From the NCBI GenBank assembly GCA_028829895.1, contig CM054181.1, forward strand, positions 68,067,259 to 68,131,258: a stretch of DNA of 64,000 nt, read 5' to 3'. A program made the translations under genes and the position numbers. Origin of the DNA: Sinotaia quadrata (lineage: Eukaryota > Mollusca > Gastropoda > Architaenioglossa > Viviparidae). The notes under the pieces were generated by a model. It did not search any database and was not told the DNA's origin. It saw nothing but the letters and a program-made list of their open reading frames with translations. Below are positions 1 through 12,110 of this stretch, piece after piece (positions within the stretch are counted from its first letter, which is position 1; each line of letters starts with the position of its first letter).

Positions 1-724
1 TTTTAGTTATGTATTGAAATCAGACTTTTATTTTAAAATGTAGTTGTTTCACACAAATACTAATTTACAGTTTCAGTTGGTCATTTATTTGAATAAATAA
101 ATTTATTTAATTTCTTACCATATGATGTGTACAAATTTTGAAAATAATTTAAAAAGAATAGGATGTTAGTATTGTTTTGAGTTTGAAGGTTTACTTTTAA
201 GTAAAAAATTATATTCTACCTCTAACAATATTTTATTTGATATTTTTATGTGAAATTGCAGAATGTTTCTAGAAATTATTTGTCATTTGAAATAGTTATG
301 TAAAATTATTTACAATTGTACTTGTAGAGATTCTGAATTTGAAAATTTCATTTAAATCCTCTCATACTCCCAGAGACTAACCATCCTGATTTAATTATTT
401 TTTAAAAAACAACTTGTTAAGCAATTTCTCCTGTTGAGTACACATAGTACACTGATACTAACTTTGCTATATTTATGCAACCCACAAACACTTAAATTGT
501 ATTAGAAGGTTGTTTTGTTTTTTGTTTTTAACTAGAAAACATTGTGATCATGATATATTTCTGTGTTTTAAAGAATGGTCATTAAGATGATGCCACTTTT
601 ATATGTTTAATATCTTAGGTTGAATTTTAGAAAAAAATGTTTCATATTAAATATTGAATTTAATTTTAATACTTTTTTGACTACTTCAATTTGGCCAACT
701 ATAGATACAAACATCATTTTTCAG
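1..724 (+). other. MRPL38 intron, 3' part (upstream exons outside window)
   Basis: AT-rich non-coding sequence with frequent stops in all frames. It ends in a pyrimidine-rich stretch and the acceptor TTTTTCAG just before the first recognisable MRPL38 exon. No other exon is visible, so the 5' exons of the gene (mitochondrial targeting sequence and N-terminal region) must lie upstream of the window. Confidence 0.6.
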
Positions 725-843
725 GTGGCTGTCCAACCATTTGTCGAATTTTCAAGTGAACCAGATACATTATGGTCATTGATCATGTCGAGTCCAGATG
801 GTCATCTTTCTGACAATAGGAAGGAGTGTCTACATTGGTTTGT
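725..843 (+). CDS. MRPL38: MRPL38 exon a
   Basis: Encodes [17 protein letters not shown]... through LHWFV, including the PEBP-type SPDGHL and LHW motifs. The acceptor is CAG at 722-724. The donor GTAAG begins at 844. The exon ends after the second base of a Val codon that the next exon completes. Confidence 0.88.
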
Positions 844-3800
844 GTAAGTAGCTAGTTAGAACATTACATTTTGGGGATCATAGCAAGTCTAAGCAGTCAC
901 CTTTCAGATAACAAGAAAACACGTCTCCACTTGCTTGTCACAACTGATGTTTGGAGGAGGATGACAATGATGATATAAAATAAAAACTATATTCTGCTAT
1001 TATGATTTTTTCTTACGGTTTTTAAATGCTCATTTATATATAGCTCATTCTCTGGGGAAGCGTACCAATTGGTTACAGGAAGTGCAAAAAAAATAAAGTG
1101 GATTAAATCTGAATTATTTTACATGTTAAAATGTACAACAGGGCCTAATGCTCACATAAAAACATAAAGAAAAGATAAAAATTATAAAAATGTTGATATT
1201 ATTTGAGTTTGAAATCTGTAAAAAGCATGTTTCTGTTGAAAACCTAGAAAGTAAGATTTTACCAGAAAGAAGATTTTTTTTTTTACCAGGAATAAAATTT
1301 TAAAATAAGTATTATAATTATCTCATTACCACCAATATATTTTCTTATTAACTTAAATTGTTAACTTAATTTGGATACATTTTTATTTAAAATAGGGTAT
1401 GAAACTACAGCTTTGTAATGTAGAAACCATAATAACAAAATTATCAGCCATCATAAAAGAAACTCTATTTTTCTCAATTAAACATAAAACAGGCTAAGTT
1501 ATTATGCTGCAAAGATAATATTAAGTAATAAGCAAAGTATCCATTTAAATATGATTTTTTTAAATATAATAATATGCCTAATCATGATATTTCTATTCTT
1601 GAATATAATTTACAGGTTTTTCTACCCTTACTTGCTCAGGTTTAAAACCTATACACACATATGTGAAACTTTAAATGCAAAAGAAACCACAATGATATAT
1701 ATACCTAAATATATAATCTATTTATGATGTTAATTAATTTAATCAAGATATATCTGAGATTATCAGAAATCTTAGCTGTTTTGAAACGTCAATGATTCTA
1801 AAAATTTTCCCACTGCTCCTTTTGCAACCATGTGATCTGAATGGGAAATGAAAGTTATTTTTCTTATTTGGTGCTTCTAGTCATCACACCAATACAAAGT
1901 TAAATTAGAGTTATCATTCCAGAATATGGCACCTTGAAAAAATGTAAGTAGTTCGTGATATTATCATCATTATTTTATGTTTACAGATTTATTAGTTCTG
2001 TTGTAATGTGATAAAGAAGAAACGAAGTTAAATTAGTTTTCCGAAAGCTGAATATTTCTGAACATAATTTGAAAAACATTAGCATATGAATACTTCTGGT
2101 AAAAATCTCATTACATCCACATGGTATGTTCATATGACATAATGATTAATTTTTCTACAACTCTTAGCAGAACCTTCTCACCAAAAAGAAAAAGAATGTT
2201 TGTTTCTTCTTATTAATTTTTTTTTACCTTATGAAGTTTAAATATAAGTGCATCTAATGATTATTTATTTGCAAAATTATGAAGTTAAATTTCATATGAA
2301 GACTACTCTGTTTATATACACAAATTGTAAGATAAAACATTACTGAATTTTAAATGCAAAAACTTATTTGTGCTTAAAATCAAAATATCAGTCAATCAAG
2401 TAAATCAGCAACAGAAAAACATGTCATCATTTTAAATATTTTATTTTAAAATATCATAAACAAATATTCAAAAAATTATAATTATGTAATATAGAATTTA
2501 TTTATATTTTAGTAGTATGCTAAAGAGAGATTGTGCAATGTAGGAAAAATAAATATTATTTTAATTTTATATATAAATCTTAGGCTCCTAACTTCTGGAA
2601 GTTGTATACAGTTTGCTGCAGAAAAAAATAATATAGATATACACATGTATGTATTATGCTAATATAGGTATTATATGATATATACATATATATCTATCTG
2701 TCTGTCTGACTAAGCATACTTATATATGATGTATGTGTGTATGTATGTATATATAAATGTATGTGTGTGTGTGTACATGCAAAAAAGTCATTTTAAAATT
2801 TAAGTCTTGAATGTGTACTGTTATTAATTTGATAGCTACTGTCTTCTTGCTTCAGCAGAGCTCTTTTAATAAGAAATGACGGTTGTTGCTTTTTCTGTAT
2901 AAAGAAAAAATCAGCATCTATAATAGTAGCTGATAGTTTTTGTAAGTTGGTTCAAGCTATATCACTAATATATTTTGTGTGCATTGCCATTTTCCTAGTA
3001 TAAGACTAACATTTAAACTTTACATATTTTGCTTTTTTACTTTTGTTTGTTTTATTATTTAGTTTTCATCATTTTATTACATGATGATGCATGGCTTGAA
3101 ATTGATTGGGGGGGGGGGGGGGGGGAGAAAACCAACGAAAAACATAAATAGAAAAACCTGTGAAGAGTTTTGAAAGGATATATTATAAAGTTCTTTTAAT
3201 TAATAAAATATTTGGAAACACTGGTGCTCTTATGATTTCTTTTCCTGTTTCCTGAAAATTGGCTTATATCTTTCAGAGGAAACATTCCTGGTTGTGAAAT
3301 GGAGAAAGGAGAAATAGTGTGTGACTACTTGCAACCTTTTCCAGTTCATGGAGCTGGATACTTTCGTTACATATTCATCCTGTATAAACAAAGCAAAAAA
3401 ATAGACTTCAGGAGTCAACAAAGACCACCAAACTGGTATGTCACTGCCATGGTAACATGTTATCTTGATTCCAATTAATGCACATTTGTGTGTACTGTGC
3501 AGTTTGTAATGGTAATTTTTATTTTCATATGGAAAACTCTAGGTTAAAATTTATAATTAAAATCTGAAACATTTTTTCATATGATCACTTTTTATGAAAA
3601 TCATTCTTTTACCAATAAAATAATGGCAGTAATAACTCTGGGCTGCTACTGCAAATTAATTTTTAAATATCTCTATTTATCTGTCTGTCTGTATTTCTGA
3701 AAATGTCAATCTGTGTGAAACATCCCAAAACTCTTAGCAGAACCTTCTCACCAAAAAGAAAAAGAATGTTTGTTTCTTCTTATTAATTTTTTTTTACCTT

Positions 3801-6800
3801 ATGAACATTTAGTAGATATGCAAGATCCTGTTAGAGCCTTAACAAGCCATTATTTGGCTAAAACTTAATGTAGTGGAAATTAAATATTTTAAATTTCTTT
3901 ACAAATTTGTCACTAAAATATGCAGTAAATAATAAAAATGTTTGCATTCAGATTGCTTTCTCTTGACTAAAACTGTTATTTTAATTTTAAACTGTTATTT
4001 ATTCTTGCATTTAGTACCTTTCTCCATTTAAGGCTCTTGAAGTTAGACCATCTCTTCTACTCTGTTCTTTTATAGAAATATTGCTTCTAAGGATATTATT
4101 CAAGCTGCATAGTAGAATAGACAATATTTGGAAATATATATATGCCAATAAACAAGGGAAATAATTGATTCTAGAATGCATATGGTAACATTTAAAATAA
4201 TTGCTGATTGGTTGGACTAGATCTAAATCCTGAATTTCAGTATTTTGTACATTGTTGCAAGGACCAATCATCTATATAACTTATAAAACTTCTTCTCTGC
4301 AAGACAGATCTATACTGCAAAATTTGTAATATGTATATCTATGATCATTCTCTCCTGTCAGTATATGACAAATGGCAGCACTGCATGGCCATTGATTATC
4401 CCAGAAATAAGCATGCAGGAGGTGTTTTTTTTTGAGTAGGTAGGTAACACAAAGACCAGACTTGGAAAAAAAACATTGAAGGGAACATAATATGAAACTG
4501 GTGTAGTTTTGAACCTTAGAGTTTGTAGTTAAATTCAAGATGCTTTGAAAAAACTGAACACAATAATATCAAACAGACTAAAATAGGGAAGCATTACATC
4601 TGAGAAAGGCAATCCTATAGTTTGCAAATCACCTGAATGCTGTCACCTAATTTGGAAGACATTATTGCTGGTGATGAGATAATTAAGTTTGATATTTAGA
4701 ATAAACAATAAAAAAACTGATTAAAACAAATCTTCATTTTTATGTTAATTAAAACAAAAATGGTTTGATTTGAAAATATACATTTCTTTCTTTCCTTTTT
4801 TTTTTTTAAATAGTGCATCTCTTGCAGATCGCACTTTTAGTACTCTAGATTTCTACAAGCAGTATCAAGAGGATATAACTCCAGCCAGTATGAGTTTTTT
4901 CCAAAGCCATTGGGACTCTTCTGTTAAGTCTGTCTTTCATGATGTGCTTGGTGAGAGATTTATTTAGCTCTTTCTTTTGAATGTAAAGTATAAAATTACT
5001 AATTTTACAAGAAAAGCTTGATATTGTGTACATTAATTTTAGAATTCAAAACGGTGATGGTGAATAAATAGTCAAATAAATTTTTTTTTAAATTGTTCAT
5101 TTACTTTACATTTTAAGTCTAATTACTAATTTAATTATTTATGGTATTTTTTGTCTTTTTAACAAATTATGTATTTTACTGATCTTTTTTTTTTAAGTAC
5201 GAGAAATAGTGTGTAAAATGTTTATTATCATTTTGGGGAAGAGTTTGCATATGACTTTTAATATAAAATGATCTGAAATTTAACAATTTCATCAGGTTCT
5301 TGAAGTGTTATGCCAAAATAAACATTATCGGAAATGTTACTTATTACTGATTCCTGAGTAAAGCCATTAAGTCATCTTTGTGATTATATTCATTTAATTC
5401 TGTACACAATCGTTGCACAAACAATAGCCAACATGTGCTTCTTCTTTAACTGCATACACAGCCAAGCAGCAGACAAAGCAGTGGTGGATAAAAGATTCTC
5501 ATAATTTAATAAACATAAAGAAAGACTAAAGCGCCAACATGTTGGCTGGGCTTGGCAGTGTTGTTAGATGCAATCAGTTGAAAGTAAATAATGTCTAATT
5601 TATTAGCTGTAAATTGAAAGGGTATGAAATTGTACATGCGTTCAGCTTAATTTTTTTTTTTAGGTTTTGATTCGTGACCATTGTAGGCCCACTGTACTTA
5701 GTTATTGGGCTTTATATGTGTATGTTGTTTGCTTATTAATTCATTATTCCTATTTTTAAAAAAAATTTTTTTTTACTGTTATGGAAAAGCAAGTTCACAA
5801 ACGCAAGTCATATATGTTCTCAGAAAAAAGTAAAATATTGTAAAACACCGCATTAACACGACCCCACTATAAACATGATCTATTTTTATGGACCCCAGTT
5901 ATCGTATTATAGCAAGATTTCACTGTATTGTTAAATACCTTTTCCTTCTCTAGTTATTTTATATACTTTTACACCTCTGCATCTTTGTATACCTTTGCTT
6001 TGTTCTTTCACTTTCTTTTTATTTATATTATCTCTTTGTATACCTTTATTCTGTCTTTTTATGCACTTTTACACCTTGTCTTCTTTGTGTATCATTTCTT
6101 TGTTCTTCCACTTTGTTTACATTTACTGCCTCTTTATATACCTTTACATTAGCATGACTCATTGCAAACCTTAAAATGTTTTACTTTTACTTCATTTTTT
6201 AATACCTTTTTTTCACTGTGTTTTTAGAAATTTCTACACCTCCGCCTCTTTGTATGCCTTTACTTGCTCTTCTGTTTTGTTTACCATTTACTTTACAGTA
6301 CTCTGCATTTTGTATACATTTATTTATGCTGCCTCCTTGTATACCATTATGGTTGCTGCCTCTGTCTATATCATTGCTTTACATTGCTTTTTTTGTATGC
6401 CATAACTTTAGTTTGTTCTGCCTTTAATATACTTTAGTTTGCTCTGCCTTTAACAAACCTGCCTACCTTCCGCTTTTAGCGGAAGAATCTCTCGCTTTTA
6501 CCTCGAATCTCCCGCTCTTCCGCTTCCAAAAGAAATCTTCCGCTTTCATTTTCATTTTCAATTTTTTTTTTCACGATCGATTATGACAGGACGAAAAACT
6601 TACCGTGCGTTCAATAGAGCTAACGGCGGCGTAACTCTAACTGCTTCTCTGTCGTCTGCTATGAGCTCTTCAGCATACGAGTCCTTTTCTAACACTTCCG
6701 GAATCTTATTCGTCGGCCGTTATTAATTTTAGTTGACAAAACAGAATTTCGCTCGTGAAATAAACATTTTCTTTAAATATTTTTTATGTTGAGAAGTCAG

Positions 6801-9800
6801 AGCTTAGCGGGATAAGCAAATTCGGTTCATAACGTTTTTACTGCCCGTTCGACCGATAGACGAAGTTCGCTTTTTCAAAATGGCGGCCACGTAGCGATAG
6901 TATATGCGTGACAATTACGAAATATTTACTTTAATAAATAACATTCAACTTACATGTAAGACAGTCTATGCAATTTTCTTCAGAAATTATCCGTCCAAAA
7001 CGAGCTACTTTGACGAATTATATTGCAATGCTAGGAAAAAGATTGGCGTTTTCAGTAACGGTAGGCCTATGTTTGAAACCGCATTGAGGTTCAAATAATC
7101 ATTTTTCTAGAATCCGTTGTAATTATTCTTATATAATATGTAAGGCTTCAAAATTTATTTTTAAAAAACAAGTGACACAAGTTTTAAAACAAAAGATCAT
7201 CGGCGATAAAGAAATGATCCTGAGTCAAATTTGTTTGAAAGTAATTTACGGAATTGTGAACATTTTGATTTAGTCGAATTTTTTATTTTAATCATTTCTG
7301 CTAAAAAAATAATAAAAAATTAGAAATATATATAGGCCTATATATATACATGTATTTGTAAATTAGCCGTTGATATTTTGTGATAACGCAGTACACACAT
7401 TATTATAATAGAATTTTAGAAGGCATGATAATAAATACACATACATTGAAGACAAAAGAAATGCATAAAACATTAAAAATAATAATATTAATCATATCCA
7501 ATTCTTAATTAACAAAGCATGCTTATTGAAGAATAATGTCTTTTTAATAACATTTTAAATGTTACAGGAAGACTTTCACTGTTTTTTCTCTAGTCTAATG
7601 GACATGTAAATTTAGAAAAATACAGGTGTTTTATATATTTAAATCATTTATAAATTAAAATCTGAACCAGATATTCTAAAACTAATAACTGGTATTGCTT
7701 TCTCATAACAAAGACAACATATATTCCAAATTTTATTAATTAATATGGATTGATAAATATATTTTTTAAAAAATTTCTTTGCAATATTCTGGTTCTATGT
7801 AGTATTAGAAAATAAAAAGACTGTACACTGAGGATGTAAAGGATAGTAATATATAGTATTAGTATATTTAATTCTGAGAGAGCTAAATGACTAAGAGCAG
7901 TCCAATGTAGTATGGATAGGGTATATTTATTTAAAAAAAATAAACCACTTGAACACTTTTAAAGTTCTATAGTCTTTATTTTACTTTAAATGTGTTTTTC
8001 TCAAAATGACTTTTTTCCTCTGTTGAACTAAATGCTAAGACCCCTTTTGAATAGTTGTAATTATTCCATGTCCATGAAATTTGGTATACTAGTTTCTCAT
8101 ACATAAAATTAAAAGGTTGTGCATGGATGAAAGCCTATATGCTTTAGGTTTAAGTAAATTTTATTTTTTTAAATTCTACATGTTCTCCCAAAATATATAT
8201 TTTAGATGGGTACAATAAAAAAAAATCATAACTTTTTTCTTAAAATTTTTCAATAGGCACATGTTCCTTTTTGTGGCTTGTACATTAGATAATAAAAAGT
8301 TAAATATATATTTTTACAAAAATCCATTTATGAAATATTTAATGAATTTCTGTAAAAGTGAAAATCATGATGCGGTACTTCAATGGCCCATTATTCTGAA
8401 ATGTGAAGATCCTTCTTCAAATGAAGTCTAAAGAAATATCTAAATAAAACTGCCTAACACTTGGTGTGCTTGACAAAAATTCATCTAAAATAAACAGTGG
8501 AATGGAGACTAGACAAAATGTAGACAAATTGTTGTGCTTTGCATTAATCATTACATTATTGGTAAGTTTATTTACAAATATTAACATTATTTTTTTTATT
8601 TTGCATTTATTTTATATTATTGGTATTTCTATTAAAAAGCCAGACTCCGCATAAAATCTTCTGGTTTCCATTCAAAATCTTCTGGTTTTGGACCAGTGAT
8701 CTTCTGGTTTCCTAAGGTGGGGGGTAGGCAGGTCTGCTTTAATATACTTTAGTTTGCTCTCCCTTTAATATACTTTAGTTTGTTCTGCCTTTTAGTTTAG
8801 TTTGCTCTCCCTTTAATATACTTTAGTTTGTTCTGCCTTTTAGTTTAGTTTGCTCTCCCTTTAATATACTTTATTTTGCTCTCCCTTTAATATACTTTAG
8901 TTTGCTCTGCCTTTAATATACTTTAGTTTGCTCTCCCTTTAATATACTTTAGTTTGCTCTCCCTTTAATATACTTTAGTTTGTTCTGCCTTTAATATACT
9001 TTAGTTTGCTCTCCCTTTAATATACTTTAGTTTGTTCTGCCTTTAATATACTTTAGTTTGCTCTGCCTTTTACTTTAGTTTGCTCTCCCTTTAATATACT
9101 TTAGTTTGCTCTGCCTTTATACTTTAGTTTGCTCTCCCTATAATATACTTTAGTTTGCTCTCCCTTTAATATACTTTAGTTTGTTCTGCCTTTAATATAC
9201 TTTAGTTTGCTCTGCCTTTTACTTTAGTTTGCTCTCCCTTTAATATACTTTAGTTTGCTCTGCCTTTAATATACTTTAGTAGCTTACCTTTTCATATAAC
9301 TGTATTTGTTCTACTTTTAGTAATCTTTATTTTTTCTACCTCTTTGTCTTTATTTTCTCTACCACTTTATTTACCTTTATTTTCTCTGCCTTTTTCAATA
9401 TCTTGGACAACTGTTCAGCATCACTGGGGCACAGGAATCAGGCACCATTATAATTCATTGCATGTTCTCATACACTACTGAGCCAATATACAGAACATTT
9501 ACATACAAATTCCTACAATGTAAAAATTGGGTACAAATGTCTTTAAGAATGGAGCTCTTTCATAACTTGGAACTTGTATGTGTGCCTTTAATAAATCTTT
9601 GTTTTGATTCTTTAGATTCTGTCTTTATTGTTTAGAATGTTGATGTGCTTGTTGTATTTGCACTTAAAGTTTTGATTGTAATTATGATTAAAGTATGTTA
9701 CTGAACTGTTATATGTTAATTTTCTTATTTTTTTCATTTTTATAGGAATGAAAGAACCATTTTATGAGTTCATCCACCCACCCAACTACCATCCCAAACA

Positions 9801-12110
9801 AAAGAAATTTCCTCATAAACAGCCTTTTGACCTGTGAGTTTATTCGTTGTTTAATTTTTTTTTTTTTAAGTTCACAGGCTGAGGATCACATCTAAAAGTT
9901 AACTTCTCATGTACAGAAGTTACATCTTAATTTGTCTGTGAGCCTACAATTAATTGATATTTATTTTTTATTTTTTTATTTGAAGGAATTTAAAAGGCAT
10001 GTTTGTGTGCTCTTTGTATTTAGATATACTTCATTTTAAGGAAATTCAGATTTGCATTTTAAAAAAAATATTTTGCTGCTAATGGAAGAACTGTCTACTG
10101 AAACTATTTGATTTTATTATTTTGTTAATGTAAAAATTCTTGCAAGATTTATCTTTCATAACTTTGAGTAAAATTACTGTTTATTGTATTATTTGAACAA
10201 TATCTTTTTATAACTTTATTTTTCAATACACTTTATCAAATACATGGCTAAATGAAAATTTATGCTCGCTGCCAATAACATTTCACTGACTGAAAAAACT
10301 CTTTCAGTCTATCTTTATTATATTTTGCCATTTGTTGGAGATTTTTTGTGTTATAAGTTTAAGTCTACATAAAAAGAATTATATATAATTTTGTAAAGGG
10401 AGGGGGGGGGGGGATTTAATTACTTTGAAAAATATTTTTTGCTGATTATGATATTTCTTTGATATATTTTAAATATACTTAAAATTTATGCATATTTAAA
10501 AAATTTAAATTAGCTGATACATTATCCAACTTTTAAAAATTGTTCGGGGGCAGGGGGATTTTAAAAAAAAGGTGGATAGACTAATGAGGCTAAAAATAAA
10601 ACCCAACATCTGCAACTGCAATCAGTGTCATTACATTTTTTATATTCCGAAATATACAGGGTGTCCATAAAGTCTCTTTACAATTTCAAAAATTTATTAC
10701 AAAGGCAATTGATGAGATATCTTCATCAGATTTGTTCTATTTACTCAGTGGCTATCAAAGTTTGTAATCACATTGCATTTATGTATTTCAAGTACCCTAT
10801 TGATGAATGAGGTACTGTGAAATGAACCCTATACAAAATGGCTACTCTTCAAGAGAAGGCACAGCATGTATCATGGTTTATTGAAACAAAATCGGATCTG
10901 CAGACTCAGCAAAACTTCAGAACTAAATATGAAAGAGATCCACCATCACATCCATCAATTTGTGCGTGGCACAAGAAATGTATGGAGACAGGGACAGTGT
11001 TCGATAAAGGGAGGAGTGGACGACCAAGAACATCAATGTTTTCCTCATTTTGTTTCAATAAACCATGATATATGCTGTGCCTTCTCTTGAGGAGTAGCCA
11101 TTTTGTACAGGGTTCATTTCACAGTACCTCATTCATCAATAGGGTACCTGAAATACATAAATGCAATGTGATTACAAACTTTGATAACCACTGAGTAAAT
11201 AGAACAAATCTGATGAAGATATCTCATTAATTGCCTTTGTAATAAATTTTTGAAATTGTAAAGAGACTTTATGGACACCCTGTATATTTCTGAACAATGA
11301 CAAACTAGTGAATTCAATTTCAGTGTACAGTATATTCATAAAATACAATTTTGTTCATATTTCACCCAATATTTTCAATTTAGAAAAGTAAGAATTTAAA
11401 TGTACCCTCCCAGTTTGTTGATGTGCATATCCTCATTTGTCTGAATTTGTCTCCCCTTCTTACTAGTAGTAGAAAAGAAAAGTCAGCAGCATCAAAGTTT
11501 GTTTGATTGTATAGATTTTGATTTTATAATTTCTTTCATAAGGAGAATGTCTAAATCTTTTAGGTCCAAACAATTTATTTAACATGAGAATCCCTAAATT
11601 TAATTCATGAAACATTTATTTCTTACATTATCAATTATATATTTATGAGAGAATGCATTTAATACTTTGACAGTATATAAGAGAAAATTCAAAATATTTA
11701 AAGAAATATTTTAGTAATTAAATAATTATGTCATCATCACACGCAAGCAGTTTTTCACTTTGGTCTTTTCTTCAGAGCAGTTCTCCAGGCTATTAAAAAA
11801 CACAATATGAATTATCATGAGCACACAGATTTTCAATTCCAAGACAGTTTTTAGTGATTTACCATTGTTTAATTGTGATCACTATCACTTTTGCAGATAT
11901 TTGGACCGGTATCGTTGTGTCAAAGATATTCAAGAGGAGGTGCTCAAGGAACGATTAAAGGAAGTTGATCCACTGTCTCCACCCAGGCCAGATCCCAAGT
12001 ACCCCAATTTGCACCCTTTACAAGGATATGCACCATCTTGGTTAAAAACACGTGTCCGAAATATGCGTCTGAGAAGACATCAGTGGAAAGACTTGAAACC
12101 TGAAATATAA
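725..12110 (+). CDS. MRPL38: Mitochondrial ribosomal protein L38 (mL38), 3' five coding exons
   Basis: Structural protein of the mitochondrial large ribosomal subunit with a phosphatidylethanolamine-binding-protein (PEBP) fold. Five exons, 725-843, 3277-3435, 4814-4950, 9746-9833 and 11897-12110, join in frame (717 nt, 238 residues plus TAA). All introns are GT..AG, of 2433, 1378, 4795 and 2063 bp. The peptide shows the mL38 landmarks in order: [41 protein letters not shown]-like [45 protein letters not shown] and YLDRYR. These match what I recall of vertebrate mL38 (about 380 residues), so roughly the last 60 percent is present. It looks intact, with no frameshift. The basic, proline-rich tail ends KDLKPEI. 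The only doubtful point is the unseen 5' part. Confidence 0.93.
2159..2235 (+). repeat. 77-bp perfect dispersed repeat, copy 1
   Basis: Begins AACTCTTAGCAGAACCTTCT and ends TTTACCTTATGAA. It is identical over 77 bp to 3729-3805. The two copies lie in consecutive MRPL38 introns on either side of exon b. Confidence 0.9.
2640..2780. repeat. TA/TG simple repeat cluster
   Basis: Interspersed TATATA, TCTG and TGTGTG/TGTA runs inside the MRPL38 intron. Low complexity only. Confidence 0.6.
3108..3125. repeat. Poly-G run (18 G)
   Basis: Uninterrupted run of G in an AT-rich intron about 150 bp upstream of MRPL38 exon b. Its length is probably variable and prone to sequencing error. Confidence 0.8.
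3277..3435 (+). CDS. MRPL38: MRPL38 exon b
   Basis: Starts with A after TTTCAG, completing the Val codon, and continues GNIPG...[24 protein letters not shown]. This is the central PEBP region, with GYFRY in place of the PEBP GxHRY motif. It ends AAC TG before donor GTATGT. It is flanked on both sides by copies of a perfect 77-bp repeat in the introns (2159-2235 and 3729-3805). Confidence 0.9.
3729..3805 (+). repeat. 77-bp perfect dispersed repeat, copy 2
   Basis: Same sequence and orientation as 2159-2235, with different sequence immediately before and after. Perfect identity amid otherwise unalignable intron sequence indicates a recent duplication, conversion, or copies of one short repeat element. 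Confidence 0.9.
4814..4950 (+). CDS. MRPL38: MRPL38 exon c
   Basis: Follows an acceptor AAATAG preceded by a long T tract. T completes a Cys codon, then [20 protein letters not shown], then a [15 protein letters not shown] stretch typical of mL38. The donor is GTGAGA at 4951; the exon ends after base 1 of a Gly codon. Confidence 0.9.
5925..6453 (+). repeat. Degenerate CTTTGTATACCTTT minisatellite, left block
   Basis: Diverged tandem copies around the core CTTTGTATACCTTTACTTTG and later TTTAATATACTTTAGTTTGC, all T/C rich on the + strand. The array is interrupted at 6454 by the TIR element and resumes at 8737 with far more homogeneous copies. Confidence 0.75.
6448..6453. repeat. Left target-site-duplication candidate CTTTAA
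   Basis: CTTTAA directly precedes the left terminal inverted repeat of the 2.28-kb element; the same six bases follow its right end at 8737-8742. Because the host sequence is itself a CTTTAA-containing repeat, the duplication could partly be fortuitous. Confidence 0.5.
6454..8736. mobile_element. 2.28-kb terminal-inverted-repeat element (non-autonomous DNA transposon candidate)
   Basis: The left end reads CAAACCTGCCTACC. The right end, on the other strand, reads CAGACCTGCCTACC: 13 of 14 bases agree. CTTTAA flanks both ends, and both sides are the same minisatellite, so the interruption is clear. Subterminal direct repeats occur at both ends: AATCTCTCGCTTT, AATCTCCCGCT and AATCTTCCGCTTT at 6488-6550, and ATCTTCTGGTTT three times at 8657-8712. 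CTTCCGCTTTTAGCGGAAG near the left end can form a hairpin. The left 450 bp has many more CpG than its surroundings; the interior is very AT-rich. No transposase is recognisable, only unconvincing ORFs such as 65 codons at 6904. The superfamily is not assigned. Confidence 0.7.
8737..9292 (+). repeat. TTTAATATACTTTAGTTTGC minisatellite (about 26-bp unit)
   Basis: About 20 copies of a 26-bp unit, TTTAATATACTTTAGTTTGC followed by TCTGCC or TCTCCC. Shorter variants lack AATATA. TCTGCC and TCTCCC forms alternate irregularly. It is the continuation of the array at 5925-6453 beyond the inserted element, and it decays into CTTTATTTTCTCTACC-like sequence to about 9395. Confidence 0.88.
9746..9833 (+). 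CDS. MRPL38: MRPL38 exon d
   Basis: Starts GA after TATAG, completing Gly, then [20 protein letters not shown] and the FPHKQPFDL stretch. The PPxYHPKQKxFPHxQP block is highly diagnostic of mL38. The donor GTGAGT starts at 9834. Confidence 0.92.
10657..11282. mobile_element. Palindromic mariner-like relic (626 bp, foldback)
   Basis: Both ends are CAGGGTGTCCATAAAGTCTC in inverted orientation, flanked by TA, the hallmark target duplication of Tc1/mariner elements. The left arm 10657-10892 and right arm 11047-11282 are inverted copies, 236 bp each with about 95 percent identity, around a 154-bp unique centre. Both arms include the same transposase start (MAT-QEKAQH-SWFIETK). The element therefore looks like the 5' end of a mariner-like transposon joined to an inverted copy of itself. 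It lies in the last MRPL38 intron. Confidence 0.85.
10838..11068 (+). pseudogene. Mariner-like transposase N-terminus (HTH) fragment
   Basis: 76-codon [23 protein letters not shown], then [20 protein letters not shown], then a W-HKK stretch and GRSGRPRTS. This is the N-terminal helix-turn-helix region (DUF4817-like, from memory) that precedes the DDE domain in a large group of mariner-like transposases. The GRPRTS linker is present, but the reading frame then runs into the inverted right arm, so the catalytic domain is absent. The right arm carries a second start of the same protein on the - strand that stops after about 18 codons. Confidence 0.75.
11897..12110 (+). CDS. MRPL38: MRPL38 exon e (terminal coding exon)
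   Basis: Acceptor TTGCAG at 11891-11896. The exon completes a Leu codon, then [15 protein letters not shown] and a basic, proline-rich tail ending [15 protein letters not shown] at 12108-12110. YLDRYR is shared with vertebrate mL38; the tail is longer than the vertebrate one that I remember. Confidence 0.9.

Noticed and set aside
6583..6726. 47-codon ORF in the CpG-rich left part of the TIR element ([10 protein letters not shown]...)
   Set aside because: Short, Ser/Thr rich, no recognisable transposase motif.
10625..11317. Two nearly identical 61-62 codon ORFs on opposite strands
   Set aside because: Both come from the non-coding outer parts of the inverted arms of the mariner relic.
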